The position numbers and the translations under genes were made by a program. The notes below the pieces were generated by a model that had not been told where the DNA came from, searched no databases, and was given only the letters and a program-made list of their open reading frames with translations. Below, in pieces: positions 7,376-16,665 of a DNA stretch of 64,000 bases. This DNA is from TOLSYN sp963849065 (GTDB taxonomy: Bacteria; Acidobacteriota; Terriglobia; Terriglobales; Acidobacteriaceae), in NCBI GenBank assembly GCA_963849065.1, contig CAWKFM010000005.1, forward strand, positions 744,001 through 808,000, given 5' to 3'. Position 1 is the stretch's first letter; each line of letters starts with the position of its first letter.

Positions 7376-8887
7376 CTAACCGATGACCTGGAGTTCGGCG
7401 ATGCGTTCTTTCCACTCGCGCGGGCCCGTTTCGTGGACGGAGGTTCCGTTGGAGTCGACGGCCACGGTGACCGGCATGTCCTCGACCTCAAACTCGTAGA
7501 TCGCCTCCATGCCGAGATCGGCGAAGGCCAGCGTGGTGGACTTCTTGATGGCCTTGGCGACCAGGTAGGCAGCGCCGCCGACAGCCATCAGGTACACGGC
7601 TTTGTTGTCTTTGATGGCCTGGATGGCCGTGGGGCCGCGCTCGGCTTTGCCGACCATGCCGAGCAGGCCCGTCTGCTCCAGCATCTGGCGGGTGAACTTG
7701 TCCATGCGCGTGGAGGTGGTGGGGCCGGCGGGGCCGACAGCTTCGTCGCGAACGGGGTCCACAGGGCCGACGTAGTAGATGAAGCGATTGGTGAAGTCGA
7801 CGGGGAGCTTTTCGCCGCGATTGAGCATGTCGGTCATGCGCTGGTGGGCGGCGTCGCGTCCGGTGAGCAGCTTACCGTTCAGCAGGATTACCTCGCCGGG
7901 CTGCCAGGTCAGCACTTCTTCGCGAGTCACGGTATCGAGGTTGACGCGGCGGGCGTTGGCGGGGCTGTAGGTGAGCTCGGGCCAATCCTTGAGCGAGGGC
8001 GGCTGCAGCGCGACGGCGCCGGTGCCATCGAGGGTGAAGTGCGCGTGGCGGGTGGCGGCGCAGTTGGGGATCAGGGCCACGGGAAGATTGGCGGCGTGGG
8101 TGGGATAGTCCTTCACCTTCACGTCGAGCACCGTGGTGAGTCCGCCGAGACCTTGGGCTCCGATGCCGAGAGCGTTGATCTTGTCGTAGAGTTCGAGGCG
8201 CAGCTCTTCGGCGCGATTGCGCGGGCCGCGGGCTTTCAGGTCATGGATGTCGATGGGCTCCATGAGCGCTTCTTTGGCGATGAGCATCGCCTTTTCGGCG
8301 GTACCTCCGATGCCGAGACCGATGATTCCGGGCGGGCACCAGCCGGCGCCCATGGTGGGCACGGTCTTGAGCACCCACTCGACGATGGAGTCGGAGGGAT
8401 TCAGCATGGCGAATTTCGACTTGGCCTCCGAGCCGCCGCCCTTGGCCGCGACGATCACATCCACTTTGTTGCCGGGGACGATGGAGACGTTGAGCACGGC
8501 GGGCGTGTTGTCGCGGGTGTTCTGGCGCTTGCCCGCCGGGTCCGCGAGGACGGAGGCGCGCAGTTTGTTCTCCGGAAGCAGGTAGGCGCGGCGCACGCCT
8601 TCGTTGACCATATCTTCGAGGCTCAGGGTGCCGTTGAAGTGGACGTCCATGCCGACCTTGAGGAAGACGGTGACGATGCCGGTGTCCTGGCAGAGGGGAC
8701 GATGGCCTTCGGCGCACATGCGCGAGTTGATGAGCAACTGCGCGATGGCGTCCTTGGCGGCGGGAGCCTGCTCACGCTCGTAGGCTTCGGTGAGGCTGCG
8801 GATGAAATCAACCGGGTGGTAGTAGGAGATGAACTGCAAGGCGTCGGCGACGCTCTGGACGAGGTCTTCTTGCTGAATGATGGTCAT
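7376..8887 (-). CDS. fumA: class I fumarate hydratase (iron-sulfur type)
   Basis: This enzyme interconverts fumarate and malate in the TCA cycle using an oxygen-sensitive [4Fe-4S] cluster. The protein is 503 residues from the ATG at 8887. Both halves found separately as alpha and beta subunits in archaea are fused. The alpha half has CQDTGIVTVFLKVG, GGSEAKSKFAMLNPSD and MGAGWCPPGIIGLGIGG, which contribute the cluster cysteines (CQDTG, NCAATRH and the Cys in GAGWCPPG). The beta half has GRDAAHQRM and GPAGPTTSTRMDKF. The frame stays open about 70 codons upstream, but that part is arginine-rich and unlike the family, so I start at MTIIQQEDLV. It stands alone, convergent with motB. Confidence 0.93.
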   Translation of the reverse strand: MTIIQQEDLVQSVADALQFISYYHPVDFIRSLTEAYEREQAPAAKDAIAQLLINSRMCAEGHRPLCQDTGIVTVFLKVGMDVHFNGTLSLEDMVNEGVRRAYLLPENKLRASVLADPAGKRQNTRDNTPAVLNVSIVPGNKVDVIVAAKGGGSEAKSKFAMLNPSDSIVEWVLKTVPTMGAGWCPPGIIGLGIGGTAEKAMLIAKEALMEPIDIHDLKARGPRNRAEELRLELYDKINALGIGAQGLGGLTTVLDVKVKDYPTHAANLPVALIPNCAATRHAHFTLDGTGAVALQPPSLKDWPELTYSPANARRVNLDTVTREEVLTWQPGEVILLNGKLLTGRDAAHQRMTDMLNRGEKLPVDFTNRFIYYVGPVDPVRDEAVGPAGPTTSTRMDKFTRQMLEQTGLLGMVGKAERGPTAIQAIKDNKAVYLMAVGGAAYLVAKAIKKSTTLAFADLGMEAIYEFEVEDMPVTVAVDSNGTSVHETGPREWKERIAELQVIG

Positions 8888-9127
8888 CGGTGGTTCCCAT
8901 TGTAGGAGCTGGAAGCTGACAGACATTATCGGACAAAAATGCGATGGCGGCGAGCAAAGATTGCGGGTGGGGAATTTGGCTCTGTCTTTGCTGTTGTCGT
9001 GAAGTGTCGTCCTGAGTGCTCGCGAAGGACCCGGCAACGGCGGAAATATCCGGCGCTGGCGGAGAGGCATTTCCGAGGCCTGCCGCCGTTCGGCCGACAA
9101 GCCTCCTCATCGGCAGAAGAGATTTGA

Positions 9128-9166
9128 GCGGCGCTGGGGTTCTTCGCTAACGCTCGGAATGACCCC
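9128..9166 (+). repeat. core copy of a dispersed intergenic repeat
   Basis: The segment begins GCGGCGCTGGGGTTCTTCGC and ends GGAATGACCCC. It aligns with 33067-33104 (GCGGCGCAGGGGTTCTTCGC ... AGAATGCCCCC), and its first half with 457-475. All copies lie between genes. A second shared module, GTCAACT(A/G)CCCCAC, occurs at 9201-9214 and 32964-32977, in the same two gaps. Confidence 0.5.
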
Positions 9167-9208
9167 AATATGCAAAAGCAGGAGCAACGGCAAGCGCAAG
9201 GTCAACTA

Positions 9209-9241
9209 CCCCACCCTACCCAAAGGAAGGGTAGGATGGGG
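9209..9241. terminator. hairpin downstream of ilvD
   Basis: CCCCACCCTACCC (9209-9221) pairs with GGGTAGGATGGGG (9229-9241) with one mismatch. It begins just past the ilvD stop on the minus strand. No T-run follows on that strand, so it may be part of the repeat cluster rather than a true intrinsic terminator. Confidence 0.45.
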
Positions 9242-9254
9242 CACCCTACTTTCG

Positions 9255-10964
9255 CTACTTCGGCTTGCTGACGGCGACCGCGCCGGGATTGGTGACGGCG
9301 CCCTGCGATGCGGAGGCGACCAGGGCGGTGTATTTGGCATAGACTCCGCTGCGGTAGGTGGGCGGCTTGGGGACGCAGGCGGCCAGCCGCTGCTGGAGTG
9401 TTGCGGGATCGATTTTGACTTCGACCGTGCGGGTGGTGATGTCAATGGAGATGGTGTCGCCGTCGTGGATGGCGGCGATGGGGCCGCCGAGCGCGGCTTC
9501 CGGCGAGACGTGGCCGAGCATCAGACCGCGGGTTGCGCCGCTGAAGCGTCCGTCGGTGATGAGCGCGACGCTGCCGCCGAGTCCTTCGCCGACGATGGCC
9601 GCGGTGACGCCGAGCATCTCGCGCATGCCGGGACCGCCGCGCGGGCCTTCGTTGCGGATGACGACGACGTCTCCGGCGTGAATGGATTTGGCGGTGACGG
9701 CGTGCATGGCGTCCTCTTCGCTTTCAAAGACGCGGGCGGGGCCGGTGTGGCTGAGGCGCTCGTGGCCGCTAATTTTGGCGACGCATCCTTCGGGGGCAAT
9801 GTTGCCGTGCAGGATGACCAGGCCGCCGGATTTCTTCAGCGGCTTGTCTGCGGGGACGATGACTTCCTGACCGGGAGTTTCGTGGGCCGCCGTAGCTTCT
9901 TGGGCGATGGTTTTGCCGGAGACGGTGATGGCGTCGCCGTGGAGCAGTCCGAGGCCGAGCAGGCGGCTGGCTAGGAGGCGAATGCCTCCGGCGGCGTGCA
10001 CGTCGGCGGCGACAAAGCGGCCGGAGGGTTTCAGGTCGGCGAGGATCGGGGTGCGCTCGCTGACGGTTTGGAAGTCGTCGATGTCGAGGGCGACTCCGGC
10101 CTCGCGGGCAATGGCGAGCAGGTGCAGCACGGAGTTGGTGGAGCCGCTGGTGGCGGCCACCGAAGCGATGGCGTTTTCAAAGGCGTTCGGAGTAAGGATA
10201 TCGAGCGGACGAACTCCGCCGCGAAGCAGGTTCATTACGACCTCGCCGCACTGCAGGGCGACTTTCTCTTTCTCCGGAGATAGCGCGGGAACGCTGTTGA
10301 AGCCCATCGGCGAGAGGCCGATCAGCTCCATCACGGTGGACATGGTGTTGGCCGTGTACTGGCCTCCGCAGGCGCCCGCGCCGGGGCAGGCGACGTTTTC
10401 GAGGGCCTTTAGTTCGTCATCGCTGACTTTGCCTGCAGCGTTTGCGCCCACGGCCTCGAAGACATCCTGAATGGTGACGTCTTTGCCTTGGTAGCGGCCG
10501 GCGGCGATGGTTCCACCGTAGAGGATGAAGCCGGGGATGTTGAGGCGGGCGAGAGCCATGGCCGCGGCAGGAATGGTTTTGTCGCAGCCGACGATGCAGA
10601 CCACGGCGTCAAAGAGCTGACCGCGGCAGACCAGTTCGATGGAGTCGGCGATGACTTCACGGCTGACCAGAGAGGCGCGCATGCCCTCGGTGCCCATGGT
10701 TTCGCCGTCGCTGATGGCGATGGTGTTGAACTCCATGGGCGTGCCGCCGGCGAGGCGAATGCCTTCCTTAACCTTGGCCCCGAGCTCGCGCAGGTGGGAG
10801 TTGCAGGGCATGGTTTCGATCCAGGTGTTGGCGACGCCGATGATCGGCTTGGCCAGGTCGGCGTCGGTGTAGCCGACCGCCTTGAACATGGCGCGGGCCG
10901 GAGCGCGGTCGCGCCCATCCGTGATATTGCGGCTGCGATGCTTTAAATCCATTTTGGGGTCCAT
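9255..10964 (-). CDS. ilvD: dihydroxy-acid dehydratase IlvD
   Basis: IlvD dehydrates 2,3-dihydroxy-isovalerate and -methylvalerate to the 2-keto acids in valine, leucine and isoleucine biosynthesis. The protein is 569 residues, normal for the family. The cluster and metal-binding segments are TMPCNSHLRELG, VGCDKTIPAAAMALARLN and CPGAGACGGQYTANTMS, each supplying a cysteine. The C-terminal domain shows DGRFSGATRGLMLGHVSPEA. Two ATGs are close together (10964 and 10952); the second also gives a credible start, MDLKHRSRN. It follows ilvC on the same strand, but a terminator-like hairpin stands between the two genes, so ilvD may have its own promoter or be expressed by read-through. Confidence 0.95.
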   Translation of the reverse strand: MDPKMDLKHRSRNITDGRDRAPARAMFKAVGYTDADLAKPIIGVANTWIETMPCNSHLRELGAKVKEGIRLAGGTPMEFNTIAISDGETMGTEGMRASLVSREVIADSIELVCRGQLFDAVVCIVGCDKTIPAAAMALARLNIPGFILYGGTIAAGRYQGKDVTIQDVFEAVGANAAGKVSDDELKALENVACPGAGACGGQYTANTMSTVMELIGLSPMGFNSVPALSPEKEKVALQCGEVVMNLLRGGVRPLDILTPNAFENAIASVAATSGSTNSVLHLLAIAREAGVALDIDDFQTVSERTPILADLKPSGRFVAADVHAAGGIRLLASRLLGLGLLHGDAITVSGKTIAQEATAAHETPGQEVIVPADKPLKKSGGLVILHGNIAPEGCVAKISGHERLSHTGPARVFESEEDAMHAVTAKSIHAGDVVVIRNEGPRGGPGMREMLGVTAAIVGEGLGGSVALITDGRFSGATRGLMLGHVSPEAALGGPIAAIHDGDTISIDITTRTVEVKIDPATLQQRLAACVPKPPTYRSGVYAKYTALVASASQGAVTNPGAVAVSKPK

Positions 10965-11010
10965 TCCAGAGAAGATGCCGGGGAAGAGGGGAAAGATGCG
11001 GCGGGAAGAT

Positions 11011-11042
11011 AAAAACGCCGCGCGTGGTTGAGACGCGCGGCG
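11011..11042 (-). terminator. intrinsic terminator between ilvC and ilvD
   Basis: On the minus strand, CGCCGCGCGT and ACGCGCGGCG form a perfect 10-bp stem around a 7-base loop, followed directly by TTTTTATCTT. This is a textbook rho-independent terminator 22 bp after the ilvC stop codon, and it lies before ilvD. Confidence 0.8.
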
Positions 11043-11063
11043 CGGAAAAACCAGTGGATGTGA

Positions 11064-12101
<1,038 letters not shown>

Positions 12102-12121
12102 GAAAGCTCCTTTTGTATAGG

Positions 12122-12145
12122 AAAACCGACCGCTAGGCCGGTTTT
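12122..12145 (-). promoter_or_regulatory. hairpin in ilvC leader, possible attenuator
   Basis: On the minus strand AAAACCGGCC and GGTCGGTTTT pair over 10 bp with one G-T wobble around TAGC and are followed by CCTATAC. It lies 20 bp upstream of the ilvC start and ends in Ts, like an attenuator or a leader terminator. A short reading frame at 12175-12204 lies upstream of it. Confidence 0.45.
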
Positions 12146-12174
12146 AAAAATGCTCAATCATTTGGAGTTGTATG

Positions 12175-12204
12175 TCAATGGCTAATTGAAAAAACTAATA
12201 GCAT
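12175..12204 (-). CDS. possible nine-residue leader peptide of ilvC
   Basis: On the minus strand an ATG at 12204 opens a nine-codon frame reading MLLVFSISH and ends in TGA. Four of its nine residues are Leu, Leu, Val and Ile, the end products of the pathway of the next gene. A hairpin with a terminal T-run follows 29 bp after the stop, then ilvC. This is the layout of classical amino-acid attenuation. There is no clear ribosome binding site, and the upstream promoter is not identified, so chance is a real alternative. Confidence 0.3.
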   Translation of the reverse strand: MLLVFSISH

Positions 12205-12289
12205 CAGAAAAGCGAATACTGTGCTGCATGGCCGGCTGCGGCGGAGGCTCGAATTTGCCGTGCCAACGCCTTTCCCGCATAATGCTGCG

Positions 12290-14029
12290 GTGACGAACCC
12301 GACCGATTCCACCCCCCGCCTGAGCTTGCAGGATTTTGAACAACGGTTTCAGGATCGCCACCTGCTCCATGGAGCGGTGGAGAAATGGACGCGCGAGAAG
12401 CCGGAGGCGGTGGCGCTCATCGACGCGGAGCGCGACCGGAAGGTGACCTGGGCGGAATTTGACGCCATCACCCGCGCGTTGGCGATGGTGCTGCTCAGGC
12501 GCGGCTTTAGCAAAGGAGATTTCTTTGCCAGCCTGCTTCCGCTGACCAGCGAGCACATTTTTCTAGAGTATGCGTGCTTCCGCATCGGCGCGATCTTTGT
12601 GCCGCTGGATCTGCGTCTGACCGAGGCGGAGTTGATGCGCAGCTTGACCCTGGTGCAGCCGGCCGGGATCGCATTCGTCAGGACTCCTGGACTCCCGGAC
12701 GCAGGGCGGTTTTGCGCGGAGGTGCAGAAGCGGTTTCCGATGAAGCTGACGGTGCAGTTTGCCGCGCCGGAGGATTGTGCCGCCGGGGCCGTGAGCGTGG
12801 CTACCGTGCTGGGCGAGGCGATGGGGTTGCTGAAGGCTCGCGGGGACGAAGATTGGCAGACGCTGCAAACGAGCTATGCCGAGGCTGCGGCGCGGGTGAC
12901 GCCGGAAGATGGGGCGCTGGTGATTTTTACCACCGGCTCGACGGGCTCGCCCAAGCCGGCGCTGCTCTCGCACCGCAACATCTCTTGCCAGGCGATGTGC
13001 CTGAGCCAGGCGTTGCTGAGCGGTTCGGAGAGGGAACTGGCGACGCTGGTGAATCTGCCGCCGAGCCACGTGGGCTGCCAGACCGAGCTGCTGATGGGGA
13101 CGATCTTCGACGGCGGGCGGGCGGTGCTGGTTTCGATCTTCGACCCGCTGCGTTCGGTGCGGGCGATTGCCGATTACGGGGTCACGGCGCTGGGGCAGAT
13201 TCCGGCGATGTTCGAGTTCGAGTGGCGGTTGAAGGAGTTCGATTCGTTCGACTTTTCCAGTCTGGAGTTTGCGGCCTACGGTGGGCAGCAGGTTTCACCA
13301 ATGTTTTTGGAGAAGATGGCTAAGATGGCGCCGAACGTGGGGACCGGGCTGGGGCTGACCGAGGCGGCGGGATTCTGCACCTACCTGCGGGTGAGGGGCG
13401 AGCGGGCGGCGGATTGCGCCTCTAGCCTGGGCTATGACATGCCGGTGTACCCGATGACGATCCGCGCGGCCATGCAGGCTGACGGCGCGGCCGGGGAAGA
13501 GCAGCCGGACGGCACGCTGGGGCACGTCTGCTTCCGCGGGCCGCAGACGTTTCTGGGATACGTCAACGACCCGGCGGCGACGGCCGAGGCGATTTCCAGC
13601 GACGGCTATCTATACACGGGAGACATGGGCTATCGCGATGAGGCGGGACTGCACCTGGCGGGGCGGGCAAAGCTGATGATGAAGCCCGCCGGCTACCAGG
13701 TCTTTCCGGGAGACATTGAGAATCACTTCTGCGGCTTGCCGGGAGTTGCGCAGTGCGCGGCGGTGGGAGTGCCGCATCCGGTGATCTCGGAGGCGATTGT
13801 TGCCTTTGTAGAGACGCGGCCGGGCAGCGAGGTGGAGCGGTCTCAACTGGAGCGCCATGCGCGCGGGCTGGCCTCGTATATGCGGCCGCACTATTACGTA
13901 CTGCTGGAAGCAGGGCAGATGCCGCTGAACCGCATGGCCAAGGCAGACTACCTGGTGTTGCGCGAGCGCGCGCTGCGGGAGACCGAAGCGCTCAGGGAGC
14001 GGGGGCGATGGATGGCATCGCCCGAGTGA
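12290..14029 (+). CDS. AMP-binding acyl-CoA synthetase/acyl-AMP ligase family protein
   Basis: This ANL-superfamily adenylating enzyme of about 579 residues is distinct from the one at 2523-4322. Motifs are FTTGSTGSPKPALLSHRN (phosphate loop, with Pro after the Lys where Gly is usual), GLGLTEAAGFCTYL (A5), YLYTGDMGYRDEAGLHLAGR (A7/A8) and the C-terminal lysine region PLNRMAKADYL (A10). The acid substrate is not evident. I chose the GTG at 12290 (MTNPTDSTPRL). An upstream GTG at 12221 would add 23 Arg-rich residues. Neither has a good ribosome binding site. It is divergent from ilvC and convergent with the kinase gene that ends 10 bp after it. Confidence 0.82.
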   Translation: MTNPTDSTPRLSLQDFEQRFQDRHLLHGAVEKWTREKPEAVALIDAERDRKVTWAEFDAITRALAMVLLRRGFSKGDFFASLLPLTSEHIFLEYACFRIGAIFVPLDLRLTEAELMRSLTLVQPAGIAFVRTPGLPDAGRFCAEVQKRFPMKLTVQFAAPEDCAAGAVSVATVLGEAMGLLKARGDEDWQTLQTSYAEAAARVTPEDGALVIFTTGSTGSPKPALLSHRNISCQAMCLSQALLSGSERELATLVNLPPSHVGCQTELLMGTIFDGGRAVLVSIFDPLRSVRAIADYGVTALGQIPAMFEFEWRLKEFDSFDFSSLEFAAYGGQQVSPMFLEKMAKMAPNVGTGLGLTEAAGFCTYLRVRGERAADCASSLGYDMPVYPMTIRAAMQADGAAGEEQPDGTLGHVCFRGPQTFLGYVNDPAATAEAISSDGYLYTGDMGYRDEAGLHLAGRAKLMMKPAGYQVFPGDIENHFCGLPGVAQCAAVGVPHPVISEAIVAFVETRPGSEVERSQLERHARGLASYMRPHYYVLLEAGQMPLNRMAKADYLVLRERALRETEALRERGRWMASPE

Positions 14030-14039
14030 ACAGGCGCGC

Positions 14040-15485
14040 CTAGCGGTTCATCGGCAGGGTGAAGGAGAACACCGATCCCCGGCCCGGCTGGGTGGTCAGT
14101 GAGATGGTTCCACCGTGCGCTTCCACGATTGCTTTCGCAATGGCGAGTCCCATGCCCGTGCCCTGGACCGACTGGCGCAGGCCGCGTCCGCGATAGAACT
14201 TGTCGAAGATCATGTTCTGGTCGATGGCGTCGATTCCCGGACCCTGGTCCGCCACGCTGGTGACCAGCATGCTTCCCTGCGGCTCAGAGGTGATGGTGAT
14301 GGGCGTGCCAGGAGGTGAGTACTTGGCGGCATTATCGAGCAGTTGCGAGAGAATTTCGCCGGTACGCCGCAGGTCCATCTTTACGCGGGGCAGGCGGTCG
14401 CTGACGTTCAGCTTCACTTCGTGCTTGGAGAGCGACTTCTGATTGGCTTCCAGCGCAGCGTCGATGGCCTCGCGGATGTCATGGGGCTGCAGGTTCAGTT
14501 CGACGGCGCGGGCGTCGAGCTGAGACATCTGGGCGGCCTCACCCACCAGCCGGTCCAGCCGGTCACTTTCCTCATTGATGACCGTCAGCAACTCTTTGCG
14601 GGATGCTTCGTCGAGTTCGGCGTCGCTGAGCAGCGACTGCGCCGAAGCCTTGATGGCGGTGAGCGGCGTGCGGAAGTCGTGGGTGACCGAATCGAGGAGG
14701 ATGGAGCGAAGGCGCTCGCTTTCGCGTCCGGCCTCGGAATGGGCAAGCTTCTCCACGGCAACGGCACGCTCGATGGCGGTGGCGACCAGGCTACCGATGG
14801 CTTCGAGGCTTTCGCTGGACAGGTTCCCGCCTACGATGGCCAGCGCGCCTACCGAGCGGAGTCCAATGCGCAACGGGCGGATGCGAAGGTTCCTGGCAGG
14901 ATCGCTCGACGGCTCGCTGCGGCTGCAGACGCGCTCTAACTCCTCGCCGGAGATCACCTCCTGCGCGTCGAGGCCGGAGTAATACACCTTCTTGTTCTTG
15001 CTGTGGCTGGTGAACAATGCGGACGAGGAAGCTCCGAAGATCTGCGTCACCTTGTCGGGAATGGCATTGACCAGCGCGAGGACGTTTTCCGCGGTCAGCA
15101 TCTGCTGGCTGAAGGCGTAGAGCTGCTCGAGTTCGCGGCGGCGGCGGTTGGCGTTTTCCGTCTCATGACGTGCGCGTTCGGAGAGCTGGCTGGCAATGAT
15201 GGCGGTAAACAGAAAGGTGATGAGCGCGACCAGGTTCTGCGGGTCGGCAATGGTAAAGGTTCCGACCGGCGGGAGGAAGAAAAAGTTGTAGGCCAGGGTG
15301 GCAACGACGGAAAGAAAGATTGCAAGACGAAGCCCCCAGGCCGCCGAGACGATCAGGATTGCAAGCAGGAATGCGAATCCAGCGGTGCTGGCATTGGCAT
15401 GCAAAAAATGGCAGAGCGCGACCAGCCCGGCCAGCACGGCGCAGGAGGCCACATAACGGGCGATGGAAACCAGGTACTTGTTCAC
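14040..15485 (-). CDS. kdpD: KdpD C-terminal half: DUF4118 membrane sensor histidine kinase
   Basis: This 481-residue protein corresponds to the second half of a full-length KdpD. Four membrane segments (residues about 8-100) contain the DUF4118 pattern AFLLAILIVSAAWGLRLA and YNFFFLPPVGTFTI. A GAF-like region follows (about 120-245). The HisKA domain has SVTHDFRTPLTAIKASAQ with the phosphoacceptor His269, and the ATPase domain has QLLDNAAKYSPPGTP and GTGMGLAIAKAIVEAHGG. The KdpD/Usp N-terminal domains are missing here and are encoded by the divergent gene at 15544. The start chosen is GTG at 15485; a longer frame would run into that neighbour. It presumably phosphorylates KdpE in response to potassium or turgor. 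The two halves likely act together. Confidence 0.88.
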   Translation of the reverse strand: MNKYLVSIARYVASCAVLAGLVALCHFLHANASTAGFAFLLAILIVSAAWGLRLAIFLSVVATLAYNFFFLPPVGTFTIADPQNLVALITFLFTAIIASQLSERARHETENANRRRRELEQLYAFSQQMLTAENVLALVNAIPDKVTQIFGASSSALFTSHSKNKKVYYSGLDAQEVISGEELERVCSRSEPSSDPARNLRIRPLRIGLRSVGALAIVGGNLSSESLEAIGSLVATAIERAVAVEKLAHSEAGRESERLRSILLDSVTHDFRTPLTAIKASAQSLLSDAELDEASRKELLTVINEESDRLDRLVGEAAQMSQLDARAVELNLQPHDIREAIDAALEANQKSLSKHEVKLNVSDRLPRVKMDLRRTGEILSQLLDNAAKYSPPGTPITITSEPQGSMLVTSVADQGPGIDAIDQNMIFDKFYRGRGLRQSVQGTGMGLAIAKAIVEAHGGTISLTTQPGRGSVFSFTLPMNR

Positions 15486-15543
15486 AGCTGGGAATTGTAG
15501 CTTATTCGACAATTTTGAGTGATTGCATGACAATAGGCCCCGT

Positions 15544-16665
15544 ATGCCAAAGACTCCCGAACAGTGGTTGGAAGAGACAGCGCCCAGCAAGAAGCGAGGG
15601 CTTTTCAAGCTATTTCTCGGCTACGCTCCTGGCGTTGGCAAGACTTACAGCATGTTAAGCGAAGGGATTCGGCGATACAGCCGCGGCGAAAATGTGGTGA
15701 TCGGAGTGGTGGAAAGCCACGGGCGGGCGGCGACGGCGGAACTGGCCGGACGATTGCCGGCAGTGGCCCGAAAGCAGGTGGTTTACAAGGGGACCACCTT
15801 CGATGAGATGGACGTGGACGCGATTCTGGCGCTTCATCCGGAGATCGTGCTGGTGGATGAGCTGGCGCATACCAACATTGAAGGCAGCCGGCATCGCAAG
15901 CGCTACGAAGACGTGATGGATCTGCTGAACGCCGAGATCGACGTGATTTCCACCATGAACGTGCAGCACATTGAAAGCGTGACGCCGCTGATCGGGCGCA
16001 TTACCGGGGTGGTGGTGCGGGAGACGGTTCCGGACTGGGTGTTGCAGCGGGTGGACGAGATTGTTCTGGCCGACCTGACGCCGGAAGCTCTGCAGGCCCG
16101 CATGAAGCGCGGCGATATCTACCCGCTGGAGCGCAGCGACCGGGCGCTCGCCAACTTCTTCCGTCCCGGCAACCTCATCGCGCTGCGCGAACTGGCTCTG
16201 CGGCAGGTGGGCAGCGTGGTGGACCGCAGCCTGGAACGCTATATGGAGAAGGAGCAGATCGAGAACCGCACGCCGATCTCAGAGCGGGTTGCGGTCTGCA
16301 TCAGTTCGAATCCGATTGCGCAGTATCTGATTGCGCGCACCGCGAGGATGGCGGAGAGGATCGGGGCGGAATTCTTCGTGGTGTATGTGGACATTGGCCG
16401 CGACGATGCGCCCGAGTACCAGCGGTCGCTGGCGGAGAACATCCGCTTCGCCGAAAACCTGGGCGCCCAGGTGATAAAGACGCGCGGCAAGAAGGTTGCT
16501 GCGGAAGTGGCCAAGGTGGTGCGCGAGAAGCATATTACGCAGGTGGTGTTTGGCCGCTCGGCGCTGACCGGGTGGAGAAAAGTTCTGTATCTTTCAGCCA
16601 TTCACGACTTTTTGCGCGATGCCCCGGCGGTGGACGTGCACATTGTGACCCAGGAGCCGAAATGA
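15544..16665 (+). CDS. kdpD: KdpD N-terminal half: KdpD domain plus Usp domain, no kinase
   Basis: This 373-residue protein equals the cytoplasmic N-terminal half of KdpD. The KdpD domain has a Walker-type motif GYAPGVGKTYSM at about residues 27-38, VVIGVVESHGR, and VLVDELAHTNIEG. A universal-stress domain follows from about residue 245: RVAVCISSNPIAQYLIARTA through VVFGRSALTGW. There are no membrane segments and no kinase domain. The start is ATG at 15544; a TTG at 15523 is an alternative. Its stop overlaps the ATG of kdpE (ATGA at 16662-16665), so the two are co-translated. The kinase half is 58 bp upstream on the opposite strand. The expected role is to sense nucleotide, K+ or c-di-AMP and modulate the separate kinase. 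Confidence 0.9.
   Translation: MPKTPEQWLEETAPSKKRGLFKLFLGYAPGVGKTYSMLSEGIRRYSRGENVVIGVVESHGRAATAELAGRLPAVARKQVVYKGTTFDEMDVDAILALHPEIVLVDELAHTNIEGSRHRKRYEDVMDLLNAEIDVISTMNVQHIESVTPLIGRITGVVVRETVPDWVLQRVDEIVLADLTPEALQARMKRGDIYPLERSDRALANFFRPGNLIALRELALRQVGSVVDRSLERYMEKEQIENRTPISERVAVCISSNPIAQYLIARTARMAERIGAEFFVVYVDIGRDDAPEYQRSLAENIRFAENLGAQVIKTRGKKVAAEVAKVVREKHITQVVFGRSALTGWRKVLYLSAIHDFLRDAPAVDVHIVTQEPK

Larger units (their letters stand above)
8888..9254. other. 367-bp gap filled with repeat-like sequence
   Basis: No gene is apparent between the fumarase start and the ilvD stop. The stretch holds several modules that look like dispersed repeats: CGTCCTGAGTGCTCGCGAAGGACCC near 9007-9031, a core copy at 9128-9166, a CAAAAGCAGGAGCAACGGC tail, the segment GTCAACTACCCCAC at 9201-9214, and a hairpin at 9209-9241. 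The fumarase promoter should also be here, but no clear -35/-10 pair is visible. Confidence 0.5.

Noticed and set aside
7433..8905. A 490-codon open frame antisense to the fumarase gene
   Set aside because: Its translation is Gly/Val/Asp-rich with no domain; it is a GC-driven mirror of a gene with unmistakable motifs. The same holds for long antisense frames over ilvC, kdpB and kdpC/DUF2252.
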